A stretch of DNA of 44,482 nt from Acidobacteriota bacterium (GCA_025463125.1 JAOAPX010000163.1:1-44482); one strand, 5' to 3'; shown: positions 36,405 through 43,717, counted from the stretch's first letter. Numbers and translations are program-made. The notes: generated from the sequence alone by a model not told the origin.

Positions 36405-36629
36405 TTACCGATATTTTTGCCGGTCGATTTCGTGCAGTTCCCATTCATCCAGCATTTCCGGGAATACGGCTTGACCGCCGTTTTGCCAGGCAACGACAAA
36501 GCGCGGCTGCTGCGTGTCATTTAAATGCTTGACATAGCTTAAAATTAAAATCCAGCCCGTATCCAGATATTTATTAAGTTCCCTGCTCGATGCAACCTCG
36601 GCGGTCAATTTCGTTTCTTCAATTTTCAT
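36405..36629 (-). CDS. Small protein of unknown function
   Basis: A 74-residue protein from the ATG at 36629; in-frame upstream starts would run into the def gene. It reads KIEETKLTAEVASS, then LNKYLDTGWILILSYVKHL, RFVVAWQNGG and ELHEIDRQKYR, an alpha/beta mixture with a short amphipathic helix. I cannot assign a family; the YLDTGWILI segment resembles small DUF proteins that begin with an LNxYLxxGW pattern. Its ATG is 4 bases downstream of the def stop, so it is probably cotranslated with def. No catalytic residues are evident. Confidence 0.62.
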   Translation of the reverse strand: MKIEETKLTAEVASSRELNKYLDTGWILILSYVKHLNDTQQPRFVVAWQNGGQAVFPEMLDEWELHEIDRQKYR

Positions 36630-36633
36630 AAAC

Positions 36634-37155
36634 CTATACCCATTTGCCTTCCTTTTGTAATTTCTTGATTTTTCGTTTCGCCATTTCACGCTTTAGCACG
36701 CTCATTCGATCCAAAAAGACGATTCCGTCGCAGTGATCGGTTTCGTGCTGAATGCATCGCGCCGTCAGATCGTTTGCGTCGAGTTCCTGCCATTCGCCGA
36801 AAACGTCCTGAAAACGCACGATCGCGCGCGATTCCCGCCTGATTTTTGTGTAAATGCCGGGAAATGATAAGCAGCCTTCGTTGCCGATCTGCTCGCCTTC
36901 CTGAACGATAATTTCAGGATTAATAATGGCTATTTTATTTGATTCGCTTTCGTCGGTCGGCACGTCCATCACGAAAAAGCGTTTCGAAACGCCGACTTGC
37001 GGCGCGGCGAGCCCGACGCCCTGCGCCTTGTACATCGTCTCGAACATATTATCGACCAGCTGCCGCAAATCTTCGTTAAACTCTTCTTGTGTAACAGGTT
37101 CCCCGACAGTAAGCAAAACCGGTTCCGGATAATTAACAATTCTCAGTAAAGCCAT
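36634..37155 (-). CDS. def: Peptide deformylase
   Basis: A 173-residue metalloenzyme that removes the N-formyl group from nascent peptides. Motif 1 is GVGLAAPQVG, motif 2 is EGCLSFPG with the metal Cys, and motif 3 is QHETDHCDG with the metal His pair and catalytic Glu. Where many relatives have Ile or Leu after HE, this has Thr, and the usual Leu after the second His is Cys. Metal ligands are intact, so it should be active. The C-terminus is Lys-rich. It starts the minus-strand cluster that contains fmt and rsmB further along. Confidence 0.95.
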   Translation of the reverse strand: MALLRIVNYPEPVLLTVGEPVTQEEFNEDLRQLVDNMFETMYKAQGVGLAAPQVGVSKRFFVMDVPTDESESNKIAIINPEIIVQEGEQIGNEGCLSFPGIYTKIRRESRAIVRFQDVFGEWQELDANDLTARCIQHETDHCDGIVFLDRMSVLKREMAKRKIKKLQKEGKWV

Positions 37156-37266
37156 AAATTATGTATTATAAAGCAAAAAACAAAAGGTAAAAAGAATAAT
37201 ATAGAGGAAAAAAGCCTTCGCCCATTTGCAAAGCGACCAAGAGCCTGCCCGTTTATCGATTTAGAC

Positions 37267-37320
37267 GGATCGGAAAAGGATCGGAAATGTAATTTTAGAT
37301 TTTTTAGATTTTTTAGATTT
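37267..37320. repeat. Short direct repeats upstream of def
   Basis: GGATCGGAAAA occurs twice in tandem (37267-37288, last base differs), followed by about 2.5 copies of AGATTTTTT (37295-37320). They lie in the 238-base gap between def and the zinc-ribbon gene. No promoter or tRNA was recognised. Confidence 0.45.
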
Positions 37321-37393
37321 GGTATAAAAAGCGCGGAAATACTTAAAAAAACGCGTAGTTTTTTACGTAAATGCTTTGCCGGCGGGAACGGAT

Positions 37394-37897
37394 TTATTTC
37401 AATTTTCGAGTGTTGTTTTTAGCGTAAAGCAGCTCGGTCGAATCTTCCGTAACGCTTACCGCGGGCTTTATAGATTCTTCTTTCAACAAATTGCCCGTCG
37501 CCCGTTTTTCCGGTAATTCGTCGAGCAAAGCCGGGTTTAATTTTTGTTTACTCTCTTTTAATTCTTCTTCAAAAGCAACATAAGCCAAAGTTAACCCGGC
37601 AAAAACAATAAACGCAATCAATAAAGAACCGAAGAAAGCGTTCGATCCGCTTAAGATCATACGGGTAAAGACAAAATAAATAAGCGCCCCGACGGCGATC
37701 AAACACACGAGTCCGAAACCGCCGAAAGTGAAATTTCCGAGTTTTTCGAGTTTTCTTTGTCGCTTAAAAAGCTCGGCGCTTTTCACAGACGCCACTTGTT
37801 CGAGCAGAGAAACCGAGGTTTGTTCAAGATTTAACCCGCACAAACGGCAAAATTTTTGTTCGGTTGTGTTATTTGCACCGCATTTAGGACAAAACAT
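37394..37897 (-). CDS. Zinc-ribbon membrane protein of unknown function
   Basis: A 167-residue protein. An N-terminal zinc ribbon uses C3, C6, C17 and C20 (MFCPKCGANNTTEQKFCRLCG). A charged helix (about 40-55) and two membrane helices (FGGFGLVCLIAVGALIYFVF and AFFGSLLIAFIVFAGLTLAYVAF) follow. The cytoplasmic tail is Lys/Glu-rich. This layout (ribbon, two helices, polar tail) is common in Acidobacteria but no function is known. It resembles the ribbon seen at the start of the kinase and FHA proteins at 7.9-10.7 kb, though only the cysteine pattern is shared. It is monocistronic. Confidence 0.75.
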   Translation of the reverse strand: MFCPKCGANNTTEQKFCRLCGLNLEQTSVSLLEQVASVKSAELFKRQRKLEKLGNFTFGGFGLVCLIAVGALIYFVFTRMILSGSNAFFGSLLIAFIVFAGLTLAYVAFEEELKESKQKLNPALLDELPEKRATGNLLKEESIKPAVSVTEDSTELLYAKNNTRKLK

Positions 37898-38071
37898 ATT
37901 CGATCCTTAAGAGTTGAGAGTTCTGAGTTTAGCTATCGCTTTTTGCCTGCTTCAAAATTTTATACGGCAAAAGTCATGTAAAGTTCTGCTTTCTCACATT
38001 TTTTTTGTCTTTTGACGCTAAAGCAAAATTTAAGGCGGGTGTGAAAAACAGTCTTCAAATAAAAATGCGCT

Positions 38072-38103
38072 TTTTTATCGAGCTTTACGCGCTTTGATAA
38101 AAA
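38072..38103. repeat. Hairpin TTTTTATC/GATAAAAA in intergenic region
   Basis: An 8-bp inverted repeat (38072-38079 with 38096-38103) has a 16-base loop. It lies between the zinc-ribbon gene and the haem-binding-domain gene and could be a weak terminator for the latter. The stem is AT-rich, so confidence is low. Confidence 0.3.
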
Positions 38104-38170
38104 CGTCAAAAAACGTCGAATCGCGAAACTTTCGCCGCTAAAGCCCGAAAATTATTAAAAGAATTTCGAT

Positions 38171-38635
38171 TTATTGGGCTTCGAGTCTTTCAACTTCAAT
38201 TTTCGTCCAATCGCATAAAGTTTTTATATCGTTGTCGCTCAAATCCGCGGCGCCGTGCAGCCAGATATATGACGGTAAGGGCATAGCTCTTGTTTCGACC
38301 TGATCGCAAATTTCTTCCAGTTTTCGTTTTTTCCCGCTCGTTTGATACGTGTTCCAAACGGAAAAATTCAATTTATTTCTGCCTTCGCGGATATGCCGGT
38401 CGAGAAAAGATGCCGAAGGCTGAATTTTTGCGTACCACGGGTAAACGGTTTCGTTCGTATGACAATTATTGCAGGAGCGGTTTAAAATCGCCTGCGCGTT
38501 TTCGGGAACATGCGCCGAAGACTGCAAAGTTTCGCTTTCGACGATTGCCGGATTTGTAAAACTCGGACGAATAAACTGAGCGATTATAAAAATTCCAAAT
38601 AAAAAGAAAATAATAATTTTCACAATTCGCTTCAT
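38171..38635 (-). CDS. Haem-binding domain protein (CxxCH, cytochrome-like)
   Basis: A 154-residue protein with an N-terminal membrane anchor (IVKIIIFFLFGIFIIAQFI) and a haem-binding domain (Haem_bd-like). The covalent haem motif is CNNCH (about residue 55), followed by ETVYPWYAKIQPSASFLDRHI, with conserved Trp/Tyr and His, and AMPLPSYIWLHGAADLSDND, whose Met is a plausible sixth ligand. It should sit in the periplasm facing outward from the inner membrane as a small electron carrier or redox sensor. The next gene on the minus strand upstream is a quinoprotein-like beta-propeller, a possible electron donor; that link is inference. Confidence 0.82.
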   Translation of the reverse strand: MKRIVKIIIFFLFGIFIIAQFIRPSFTNPAIVESETLQSSAHVPENAQAILNRSCNNCHTNETVYPWYAKIQPSASFLDRHIREGRNKLNFSVWNTYQTSGKKRKLEEICDQVETRAMPLPSYIWLHGAADLSDNDIKTLCDWTKIEVERLEAQ

Positions 38636-38687
38636 AAGGAAATTAACTTTTTTATAAATCTTCTAAAGACAAAGATATAACGCTTAC

Positions 38688-38728
38688 CGGCAAAAGCTCA
38701 AAGTTTTATACTTTGCGCCGCTTTGCCG
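38688..38728. terminator. Possible hairpin terminator downstream of the beta-propeller gene
   Basis: CGGCAAAAGC pairs with GCTTTGCCG (one bulged A), with an inner CAAAG/CTTTG stem. It lies 66-106 bases past the stop of the gene at 38794. No T-tract follows, so its role is uncertain. Confidence 0.35.
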
Positions 38729-38793
38729 ATTTTGCGCGAAACAATAAAAATCTTCTTAAATTCGATTAGCCGCAGAGCTTTTTCAAACAAGCT

Positions 38794-40083
38794 TTATTTT
38801 TGATAGCTGACGCGCCAGATTTTTTTCGCTCCGTCGTCGGCAATCAGCACGGATCCGTCTGCATTGACCAGCAAACCGACCGGTCTGCCCCAGACTTCGT
38901 TGGAATCCTCGCTCGGAAGCCAGCCCGAAACAAAATCTTCGTATTGATTGCCGACGAGTTTCCCGTTGTTAAAGCGCACGCGAATAATTTTATAACCGGT
39001 AAGTTTCTGCCGGTTCCAGGAACCGTGCAGCGCAACGAAAGCATCGCCCCGGTATTCTTTCGGAAACATTTTGCCGTCGTAAAAAACTATGCCGAGCGCA
39101 GCCGAATGCGATGTGACCAGAACGTCCGGAACAATCGATTTGTTAACGAGCGCTGGATTTTCGCCTTTGCGGCGCGGCTCCTCGTTTTGACCGATATAAG
39201 CGAACGGGAAACCGTAAAATCCGCCGTCCCTGACGGAAGTGACGTAATCGGGAACCAGATCGTCGCCGAGCCCGTCGCGCTCGTTTACAGCCGTCCAAAG
39301 TTCTTTCGTCGCCGGATTAAACGCCAGTCCGATCGGGTTTCGCAAGCCCGAAGCGAAGATTCGATGATTTTTCCCGTCCGGGTCGTAAACGGAAATCGCG
39401 GCGCGGCGCGGGTCGGTTTCAACTTCGGCGTTTGTCTCCGAGCCGATCGAGACGTAAAGCTTTTTGCCGTCCGGCGAAAACATAAGGTTGCGCGTCCAGT
39501 GCTGATTGTAACCGCCGCGCGTCAACTCGATAAGTTTTTCGGGCTCGCCGACGGCTTTTGTCTGACCTGATTTATATTTGAAACGCACGACCGAATCCGT
39601 ATTTGCGACATAAAAATAATCATTCCAAAACGCCATCCCGAACGGCTGCTTGAGATTACCTGAGAAAGTGAAACGCTCGTCCGCCGTTCCGTCCTTGTTT
39701 GTATCGCGAAGTACGATTATCGAATTCGCCCGCGAATCGGCGACAAAAACATCGCCGTTCGGAGCCAGCGCCATCCAGCGCGGATACTGAAAATCTCCTT
39801 CGGCGTAAACATTTACGCGAAAACCTCTCGGCAGATTTAACTTCGCATTCGCAGGCTGTGCGATAACCTTCGAACTGCGGCGCGCGCTTTCGGTCGCGAA
39901 AGGAGCGGGCAAATCCTTTGGTTTTATCTGAAAGGTCGGCGCTTTATCGAAATATTCGATTGCCGGCAGAGTTTTCGCCGCCGCGTTATCGCCCTGTTGC
40001 CGGTTTTGACAAACTGTTACCGAAACGATTAAAAGTGTTAGGATTAACGCAACAAAAAGAGCTTTAACTTTACTTGCAATCAT
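38794..40083 (-). CDS. Sorbosone/glucose dehydrogenase-like beta-propeller (PQQ-type), secreted
   Basis: A 429-residue protein with an N-terminal hydrophobic export signal (KALFVALILTLLIVSVTV). A six-bladed propeller follows, with LPRGFRVNVYAEG at its start, PRWMALAPNGDVFVADSRAN, then FGMAFWNDYFYVANTDSVVRF, FSPDGKKLYVSIGSETN, SGLRNPIGLAFNPATKELW, FYGFPFAYIG and VALHGSWNRQ, matching L-sorbosone/soluble-glucose dehydrogenase relatives. Some of these use PQQ. An export signal places it in the periplasm. Substrate and cofactor cannot be confirmed here. GAGGAAT lies before its ATG. Its start is only 19 bases from the divergent YraN gene. Confidence 0.8.
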   Translation of the reverse strand: MIASKVKALFVALILTLLIVSVTVCQNRQQGDNAAAKTLPAIEYFDKAPTFQIKPKDLPAPFATESARRSSKVIAQPANAKLNLPRGFRVNVYAEGDFQYPRWMALAPNGDVFVADSRANSIIVLRDTNKDGTADERFTFSGNLKQPFGMAFWNDYFYVANTDSVVRFKYKSGQTKAVGEPEKLIELTRGGYNQHWTRNLMFSPDGKKLYVSIGSETNAEVETDPRRAAISVYDPDGKNHRIFASGLRNPIGLAFNPATKELWTAVNERDGLGDDLVPDYVTSVRDGGFYGFPFAYIGQNEEPRRKGENPALVNKSIVPDVLVTSHSAALGIVFYDGKMFPKEYRGDAFVALHGSWNRQKLTGYKIIRVRFNNGKLVGNQYEDFVSGWLPSEDSNEVWGRPVGLLVNADGSVLIADDGAKKIWRVSYQK

Positions 40084-40102
40084 TAGAAATTCCTCAAAAA
40101 AT

Positions 40103-40603
40103 ATGTCGAAAATATTATCGTTGGGAATTCAGGATAAACACACGTCGGCGCACAATTCAAGTTTTGTCGGGCAGTTCGGCGAAGATTCGGCGGCGCGATA
40201 CCTGGAGCAGAAAGGTTTCCGAATGGTTTTGGCAAACTTTAAAGTCCCGATCGGCAGAAACCGCAAAGGCGTGCAGATTACCGGTGAAATTGATTTGATC
40301 GTGCTCGAGGCTGATGTTTTGTGTTTTGTCGAAGTAAAAACCCGAAGCTCCGCCGAATACGCTTCGCCGCTTTCGGCGATAGATTTGCGAAAGCAGAGAC
40401 AAATCATCAGGACGGCGCGCGTTTACCGAAAAATATTCAATCTGCGCGGAATCCGGTTTCGATACGATGCCGTCACCGTCGTTTTAAATGAAAAGTTAAA
40501 TGAAAAAAAGTTAAATGAAAAAAAGCCGAAAATCGAGCTTTTCAGAAACTTCTGGACCGAAGCGAAATTTAGCAAAAAGAACTGGAACGACGAACAGTTT
40601 TAA
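40103..40603 (+). CDS. YraN family protein (UPF0102), endonuclease-like fold
   Basis: A 166-residue protein. The family motif begins near GEDSAARYLEQKGF, then GEIDLIVLEADVLCFVEVKTRSSAEY, the conserved Asp, Glu and Lys of the Holliday-junction-resolvase-like nuclease core, and RKQRQIIRTARVY. Function in vivo is not settled. The C-terminal end carries a tandem repeat at protein level (LNEK-LNEKK-LNEKK) not usual for the family. The C-terminal ~30 residues thus differ from the ~120-residue family norm. It starts 19 bases from the divergent beta-propeller gene, so its promoter overlaps that gene's beginning. Confidence 0.85.
   Translation: MSKILSLGIQDKHTSAHNSSFVGQFGEDSAARYLEQKGFRMVLANFKVPIGRNRKGVQITGEIDLIVLEADVLCFVEVKTRSSAEYASPLSAIDLRKQRQIIRTARVYRKIFNLRGIRFRYDAVTVVLNEKLNEKKLNEKKPKIELFRNFWTEAKFSKKNWNDEQF
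40482..40525 (+). repeat. In-frame tandem repeat in the 3' end of the YraN gene
   Basis: Three near-copies of TTAAATGAAAA (from about 40484, 40496 and 40511) encode LNEK, LNEKK and LNEKK. Unit lengths of 12 and 15 bases keep the frame. Repeat number could change by slippage. Confidence 0.55.
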
Positions 40604-40666
40604 TTCTCTTTATAATTCTCGAAACCGTCAAAAAAAACACTTTAATTCTGACTTAAAAGACGGCTA

Positions 40667-41560
40667 TTATTTTTGGCTGCGCGGGACTTTCGCGTCGGTT
40701 AAAATCACGAAATCGCCCAGGTCGGCGTGTATGGTTTTGTCGAAATTATTAAAATCGGTTTCATAACGCATCGTTACGACGGAAGATTTAGCGTTCGGAG
40801 CGTATTTGAAAAGATGTTCTACGATTCCGAGCCGGTTTTCCGTGTGAAAACTGCCGTTCAGATGAACGACAAAAGCGTTTTTGTTTCGTTTCAGAGTTTC
40901 CGCAACGGAAAAAGCCATTGTCGCGTCCCAGAGACTTTGCGAATTAAGCATCGGGCTGCGGCGGCTGATCGAATCGGTTTGCGCGCCCATTAATGAATTG
41001 AATTTTTTCGCGTAAAGATCGGACGCTTCGCCGAAAGGCAGCGGCGCGAGCCATTTTTTCGCTTCGGGCGAAAGCTGTAAAAGCGAATCGCGACCCAAAC
41101 GCGTGACCATATTCACGTAACGGCGCGGCGCGTTGGCGGCAACAACGTCGATTTGCTTTTCCTTTGCGTATTCTAAAAGCGGGCGGTAATCGGTTTTGTA
41201 GTTTCCCCAGGGACGGCTCGAAGCGAGAAAATGCGTTTCGGTGATCTGATTTTTCAAATATTCGTCTAAAACCGTCTGCACGTCGCGCTCGAACATTTCC
41301 AGCGAAAGCACTGTTTTCCGGCTGCTGCCGTTTTTTTCGCTCAAAGCTGTAAATATCTTTAATTGAAGATTATGCGCGATAACGTCATCGTGCTGCTCGC
41401 CTAAAAATACCGCGTCCGCTTTGCTTAACGCATCGAGCATTTTGTCGAAATCGATCGCGTTTCCCTTTGCATCGAAAATTCGATAATTGCTTTCCGCAGC
41501 TTGTCCGAAAGATAAAGTATTCATGAATAACACAATAATAATTGAAATAATTTTCAACAT
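40667..41560 (-). CDS. ChaN-like protein (haem-binding uptake, Tiki superfamily)
   Basis: A 297-residue secreted protein with a signal peptide (MLKIISIIIVLFMNTLSFGQ). The ChaN-like domain shows ADAVFLGEQHDDVIAHNLQL, VLSLEMFERDVQ, FLASSRPWGNYKTDYRPLLEYA and VVAANAPRRYVN. ChaN relatives bind haem or act in iron metabolism and share the erythromycin esterase/Tiki fold, with conserved Glu/His near GEQHDD. No lipobox Cys follows the signal, so it may be soluble. It lies convergent with YraN. A haem-binding cytochrome-like protein is coded nearby (38171-38635), without a direct link. Confidence 0.8.
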   Translation of the reverse strand: MLKIISIIIVLFMNTLSFGQAAESNYRIFDAKGNAIDFDKMLDALSKADAVFLGEQHDDVIAHNLQLKIFTALSEKNGSSRKTVLSLEMFERDVQTVLDEYLKNQITETHFLASSRPWGNYKTDYRPLLEYAKEKQIDVVAANAPRRYVNMVTRLGRDSLLQLSPEAKKWLAPLPFGEASDLYAKKFNSLMGAQTDSISRRSPMLNSQSLWDATMAFSVAETLKRNKNAFVVHLNGSFHTENRLGIVEHLFKYAPNAKSSVVTMRYETDFNNFDKTIHADLGDFVILTDAKVPRSQK

Positions 41561-41769
41561 ATTTTTTTAGGCGAGTAAATTTTATAACAATCGGATTAAC
41601 ATAAATTTCGCCGCATATTCAGGCTTTCGAGCCTTAAGTTTTGTTATCTGCGCCGGTAGAATGCCTTCTGTTTGAAATACAGACAAATATTTTTTTTAAT
41701 TGTCCCAAATCGAAACAATAAAATCCGTCAAAGGCTCGTTCGCTCTTTCAAGCCGGCTCGCGTTTATTG

Positions 41770-41781
41770 TTGTAGCTACAA
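41770..41781. promoter_or_regulatory. Perfect palindrome TTGTAGCTACAA upstream of sigma-54 promoter
   Basis: A 12-bp perfect palindrome lies 25 bases upstream of the -24 element. It may be an operator or activator site for the stress gene. Enhancer sites for sigma-54 activators usually lie further upstream, so this may instead be a repressor site. Confidence 0.4.
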
Positions 41782-41805
41782 GCATTTAAATAATAAATGT
41801 TCATC

Positions 41806-41821
41806 TGGCACATACATTGCA
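41806..41821 (+). promoter_or_regulatory. Sigma-54 (RpoN) -24/-12 promoter
   Basis: TGGCACATACATTGCA matches the consensus TGGCACGNNNNTTGCW at every specified position except one (A for G at position 7). The GG and GC are at the required spacing. Transcription should start near 41832, leaving a leader of about 38 bases. Confidence 0.72.
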
Positions 41822-41855
41822 CTGAACAAACTTAAGCTAACAAGCTCAAATTTTC

Positions 41856-41862
41856 AAGGAGG
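41856..41862 (+). promoter_or_regulatory. Strong ribosome binding site (AAGGAGG)
   Basis: AAGGAGG lies 7 bases before the ATG at 41870. It is the best Shine-Dalgarno in this window and fixes the start of the stress-protein gene, although the open frame extends 66 codons further upstream. Confidence 0.85.
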
Positions 41863-41869
41863 AATATTT

Positions 41870-42535
41870 ATGAATAACACAAAAGGTAGTTTTGGTGAAG
41901 AGGCTTCGGCTTTTGGTGAAAGAGTGGGAGGCAATGTAAAAGATGCTTACGGTTCGGTAACCGGCAACACGTCGGTCGAACGCGAAGGTGAAATGCAAGC
42001 CAATCAAGGCGCAGCCCGCCAGAGCCAAAATCAGATTTTGACCGGTATGTTTCGCGACCGCGAAAGCACTGAAAAAGCTTACAATTCGTTGAGAAGCCGC
42101 GGATATAATGATGACGACGTGAATTTGATGATGTCGGATCAAACGCGCGACAGCTGGTTTTCAGACAATGACGATTCGGCGCTCGGTTCGAAAGCTATGG
42201 AAGGCGCAGGAACAGGTTCGGCTATCGGCGGAACTTTGGGCGCGATCATCGGCGGAATTGCCGCAATCGGTACAAACGTATTGATTCCAGGTTTAGGATT
42301 AGTCGTTGCGGGTCCGATCGCAGCAGCTTTAGCAGGTGCCGGCGCAGGCGGCTTAACCGGCGGATTAGTCGGCGCGCTTATCGGTTCGGGTATTCCTGAA
42401 GAACGCGCCCAAGTTTACGACGAAGGTATTCGCAACGGCGGCGCTGTTTTAGGCGTCACGCCGCGCAGTCAGGAAGATGCGGATTATTTCGAAAACGAAT
42501 TCCGCACGCATCGCGGCGAGCATATCTATCGTTAA
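41870..42535 (+). CDS. Stress protein: CsbD-like, YflT-like and glycine-zipper segments
   Basis: A 221-residue protein from the ATG at 41870 (fixed by AAGGAGG). Residues about 15-52 (GERVGGNVKDAYGSVTGNT, then EREGEMQANQGAARQ) resemble CsbD stress proteins. Residues about 57-95 (TGMFRDRESTEKAYNSLRSRG) resemble the general-stress YflT/17M domain. Residues about 108-175 form a Gly/Ala-rich glycine zipper with GTGSAIGGTLGAIIGGIAAIG, probably membrane-inserted. The tail (IPEERAQVYDEGIRNGGAVLG) is also typical of YflT relatives. The upstream region carries an almost perfect sigma-54 promoter, and the coding region has the best ribosome binding site here, so high inducible expression is likely. A role in envelope or osmotic stress is inferred. 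A strong terminator follows. Confidence 0.82.
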   Translation: MNNTKGSFGEEASAFGERVGGNVKDAYGSVTGNTSVEREGEMQANQGAARQSQNQILTGMFRDRESTEKAYNSLRSRGYNDDDVNLMMSDQTRDSWFSDNDDSALGSKAMEGAGTGSAIGGTLGAIIGGIAAIGTNVLIPGLGLVVAGPIAAALAGAGAGGLTGGLVGALIGSGIPEERAQVYDEGIRNGGAVLGVTPRSQEDADYFENEFRTHRGEHIYR

Positions 42536-42563
42536 TCTTTAAAATCGTTTGTTTATCTCTTAT

Positions 42564-42605
42564 AAAAAAACTCCGTCTTAATTAATTTTAAGGCGGAGTT
42601 TTTTT
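42564..42605. terminator. Bidirectional intrinsic terminator
   Basis: An 18-bp stem (42564-42581 with 42588-42605), with one G-T pair and a 6-base loop, has ACTCCG/CGGAGT at its core and A7/T7 ends. It separates the stress gene from the convergent deoxyhypusine-synthase-like gene and can act on both strands. Confidence 0.9.
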
Positions 42606-42608
42606 ATT

Positions 42609-43565
42609 TTATTCGCCGCATATTATTTGAGCGGCAAGCAGCGGAATCATAATCTCATGATGCCCGGTTACGGAAAATCCGCGTCCCGCGCCGTTTGCCG
42701 TCGGACGTTTGACGACGTTTGTCGAGGGTCTGTAATGCTGTATGAAATCGAAATTTGCGGTCGTAAAATCCTGCAATTCATAGCCGAGATTTCTGACGAC
42801 CGTGACGGCTTTCAGAAAAATTTCCGGCATCGTGACAGCCGAACCGAAGTTTAGATAAACTCCACCGCCGCTTAACTGTTTGACGATCGAGCAAAAAAGC
42901 TTAAAGTCCGTGTGCGATGCCGCGCCGAGGGCGGCGCCGTCGCAACCCGGATGAAAATGACCGATGTCGGCGCCGATCGTTATATGCGCTGTAAACGGGA
43001 TTTTATTTTCAAAAGCGGCGCACAAAAGCGAAACTTCCGCGTTCGGCGGATTCTGCCCGCAAACTTCCCTGCCCATCGCTTCGCCCAAACCGATTTCATC
43101 TTCCCGCGCTTTTATCGCCGCTTGATTTAATATTTCGCCGGTTTCTTTCGCCGCGCCGAAATCTCCTTTTCCGAGCGTCGAATCGACATCTTCCGAGGTA
43201 AATCCGACCAGAGCGATCTCTGTATCGTGAACCAGAACCGAACCGTTTGCGGCGATTGCCGAAACGTATCCGCGCTTCATCAAATCAATAATTACCGGGG
43301 AATTTCCGGTTTTTACGACGTGCCCGCCGATTCCCCAGATGACGGGTTTGTTCAAATCGCGCGCGCGCCGTATCTGAACGGCGATTTCGCGCAGCGATTG
43401 AACGGCGAGAATGTTCGGAAGCTTTTCGAGAAAGCTCGCCAGGGATTCATCTTTAGCTGCGGGTTTTGCGAAATCATCGACGGTAACTTTGCTCGGGCGC
43501 GAAGAAAGCTCGTATGTGTTGATCTTTTCCAGATTTATCGGTTGGAATTTTTCGTAGATAGACAT
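42609..43565 (-). CDS. Deoxyhypusine-synthase-like protein of unknown function
   Basis: A 318-residue cytoplasmic protein without signal peptide or membrane helix. It reads KPVIWGIGGHVVKTGNSPVII, then GSVLVHDTEIALVGFTSEDVDS, FGAAKETGEI, HITIGADIGHFHPGCDGAA, SGGGVYLNFGSAVTMPEIFLKA and a final NGAGRGFSVTGHHEIMIPLL. The Gly-rich loops suggest a nucleotide-binding Rossmann-type fold like that of NAD-dependent deoxyhypusine synthase, but the usual eukaryotic DHS motifs are not all present, so I call it only DHS-like. In bacteria such proteins do not make hypusine as far as is known. Neighbours give no functional clue. The substrate cannot be stated. Confidence 0.5.
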   Translation of the reverse strand: MSIYEKFQPINLEKINTYELSSRPSKVTVDDFAKPAAKDESLASFLEKLPNILAVQSLREIAVQIRRARDLNKPVIWGIGGHVVKTGNSPVIIDLMKRGYVSAIAANGSVLVHDTEIALVGFTSEDVDSTLGKGDFGAAKETGEILNQAAIKAREDEIGLGEAMGREVCGQNPPNAEVSLLCAAFENKIPFTAHITIGADIGHFHPGCDGAALGAASHTDFKLFCSIVKQLSGGGVYLNFGSAVTMPEIFLKAVTVVRNLGYELQDFTTANFDFIQHYRPSTNVVKRPTANGAGRGFSVTGHHEIMIPLLAAQIICGE

Positions 43566-43615
43566 TGCAGGTTTGAAAAACAGTACGTTTTATTGTCAGA
43601 TTTTTTGTTGATTCT

Positions 43616-43654
43616 AAATAAAAAGGAGAGTAAAAGCTACTCTCCTTTTTATTT
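43616..43654. terminator. Bidirectional intrinsic terminator
   Basis: A perfect 17-bp stem (43616-43632 with 43638-43654), core AAGGAGAGTA/TACTCTCCTT, has a 5-base loop and A/T flanks. It lies between the lamin-tail gene (minus, ending 43718) and the start of the DHS-like gene, and should stop the lamin-tail transcript. Confidence 0.88.
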
Positions 43655-43717
43655 ATTTGTTTTGCGAAATAATCAAAACGGCGATTTAGCAAAAACTCTT
43701 TCGCCCGAGTTTTTTAA

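Larger units (their letters stand above)
41561..41869. other. Intergenic region upstream of the stress-protein gene
   Basis: A 309-base gap with no supported gene. It holds a UUCG-loop hairpin (AGGCT-TTCG-AGCCT at 41621-41634), a perfect 12-bp palindrome (41770-41781), the sigma-54 promoter and a strong ribosome binding site. No tRNA is present. Confidence 0.7.

Noticed and set aside
37156-38170. Possible tRNA or small RNA genes in the gaps around the zinc-ribbon gene
   Set aside because: No T-arm motif or cloverleaf pairing was found; only short AT-rich repeats are present.
41672-41869. 66-codon N-terminal extension of the stress-protein frame
   Set aside because: It overlaps the sigma-54 promoter and the AAGGAGG site; the ATG at 41870 is clearly the start.
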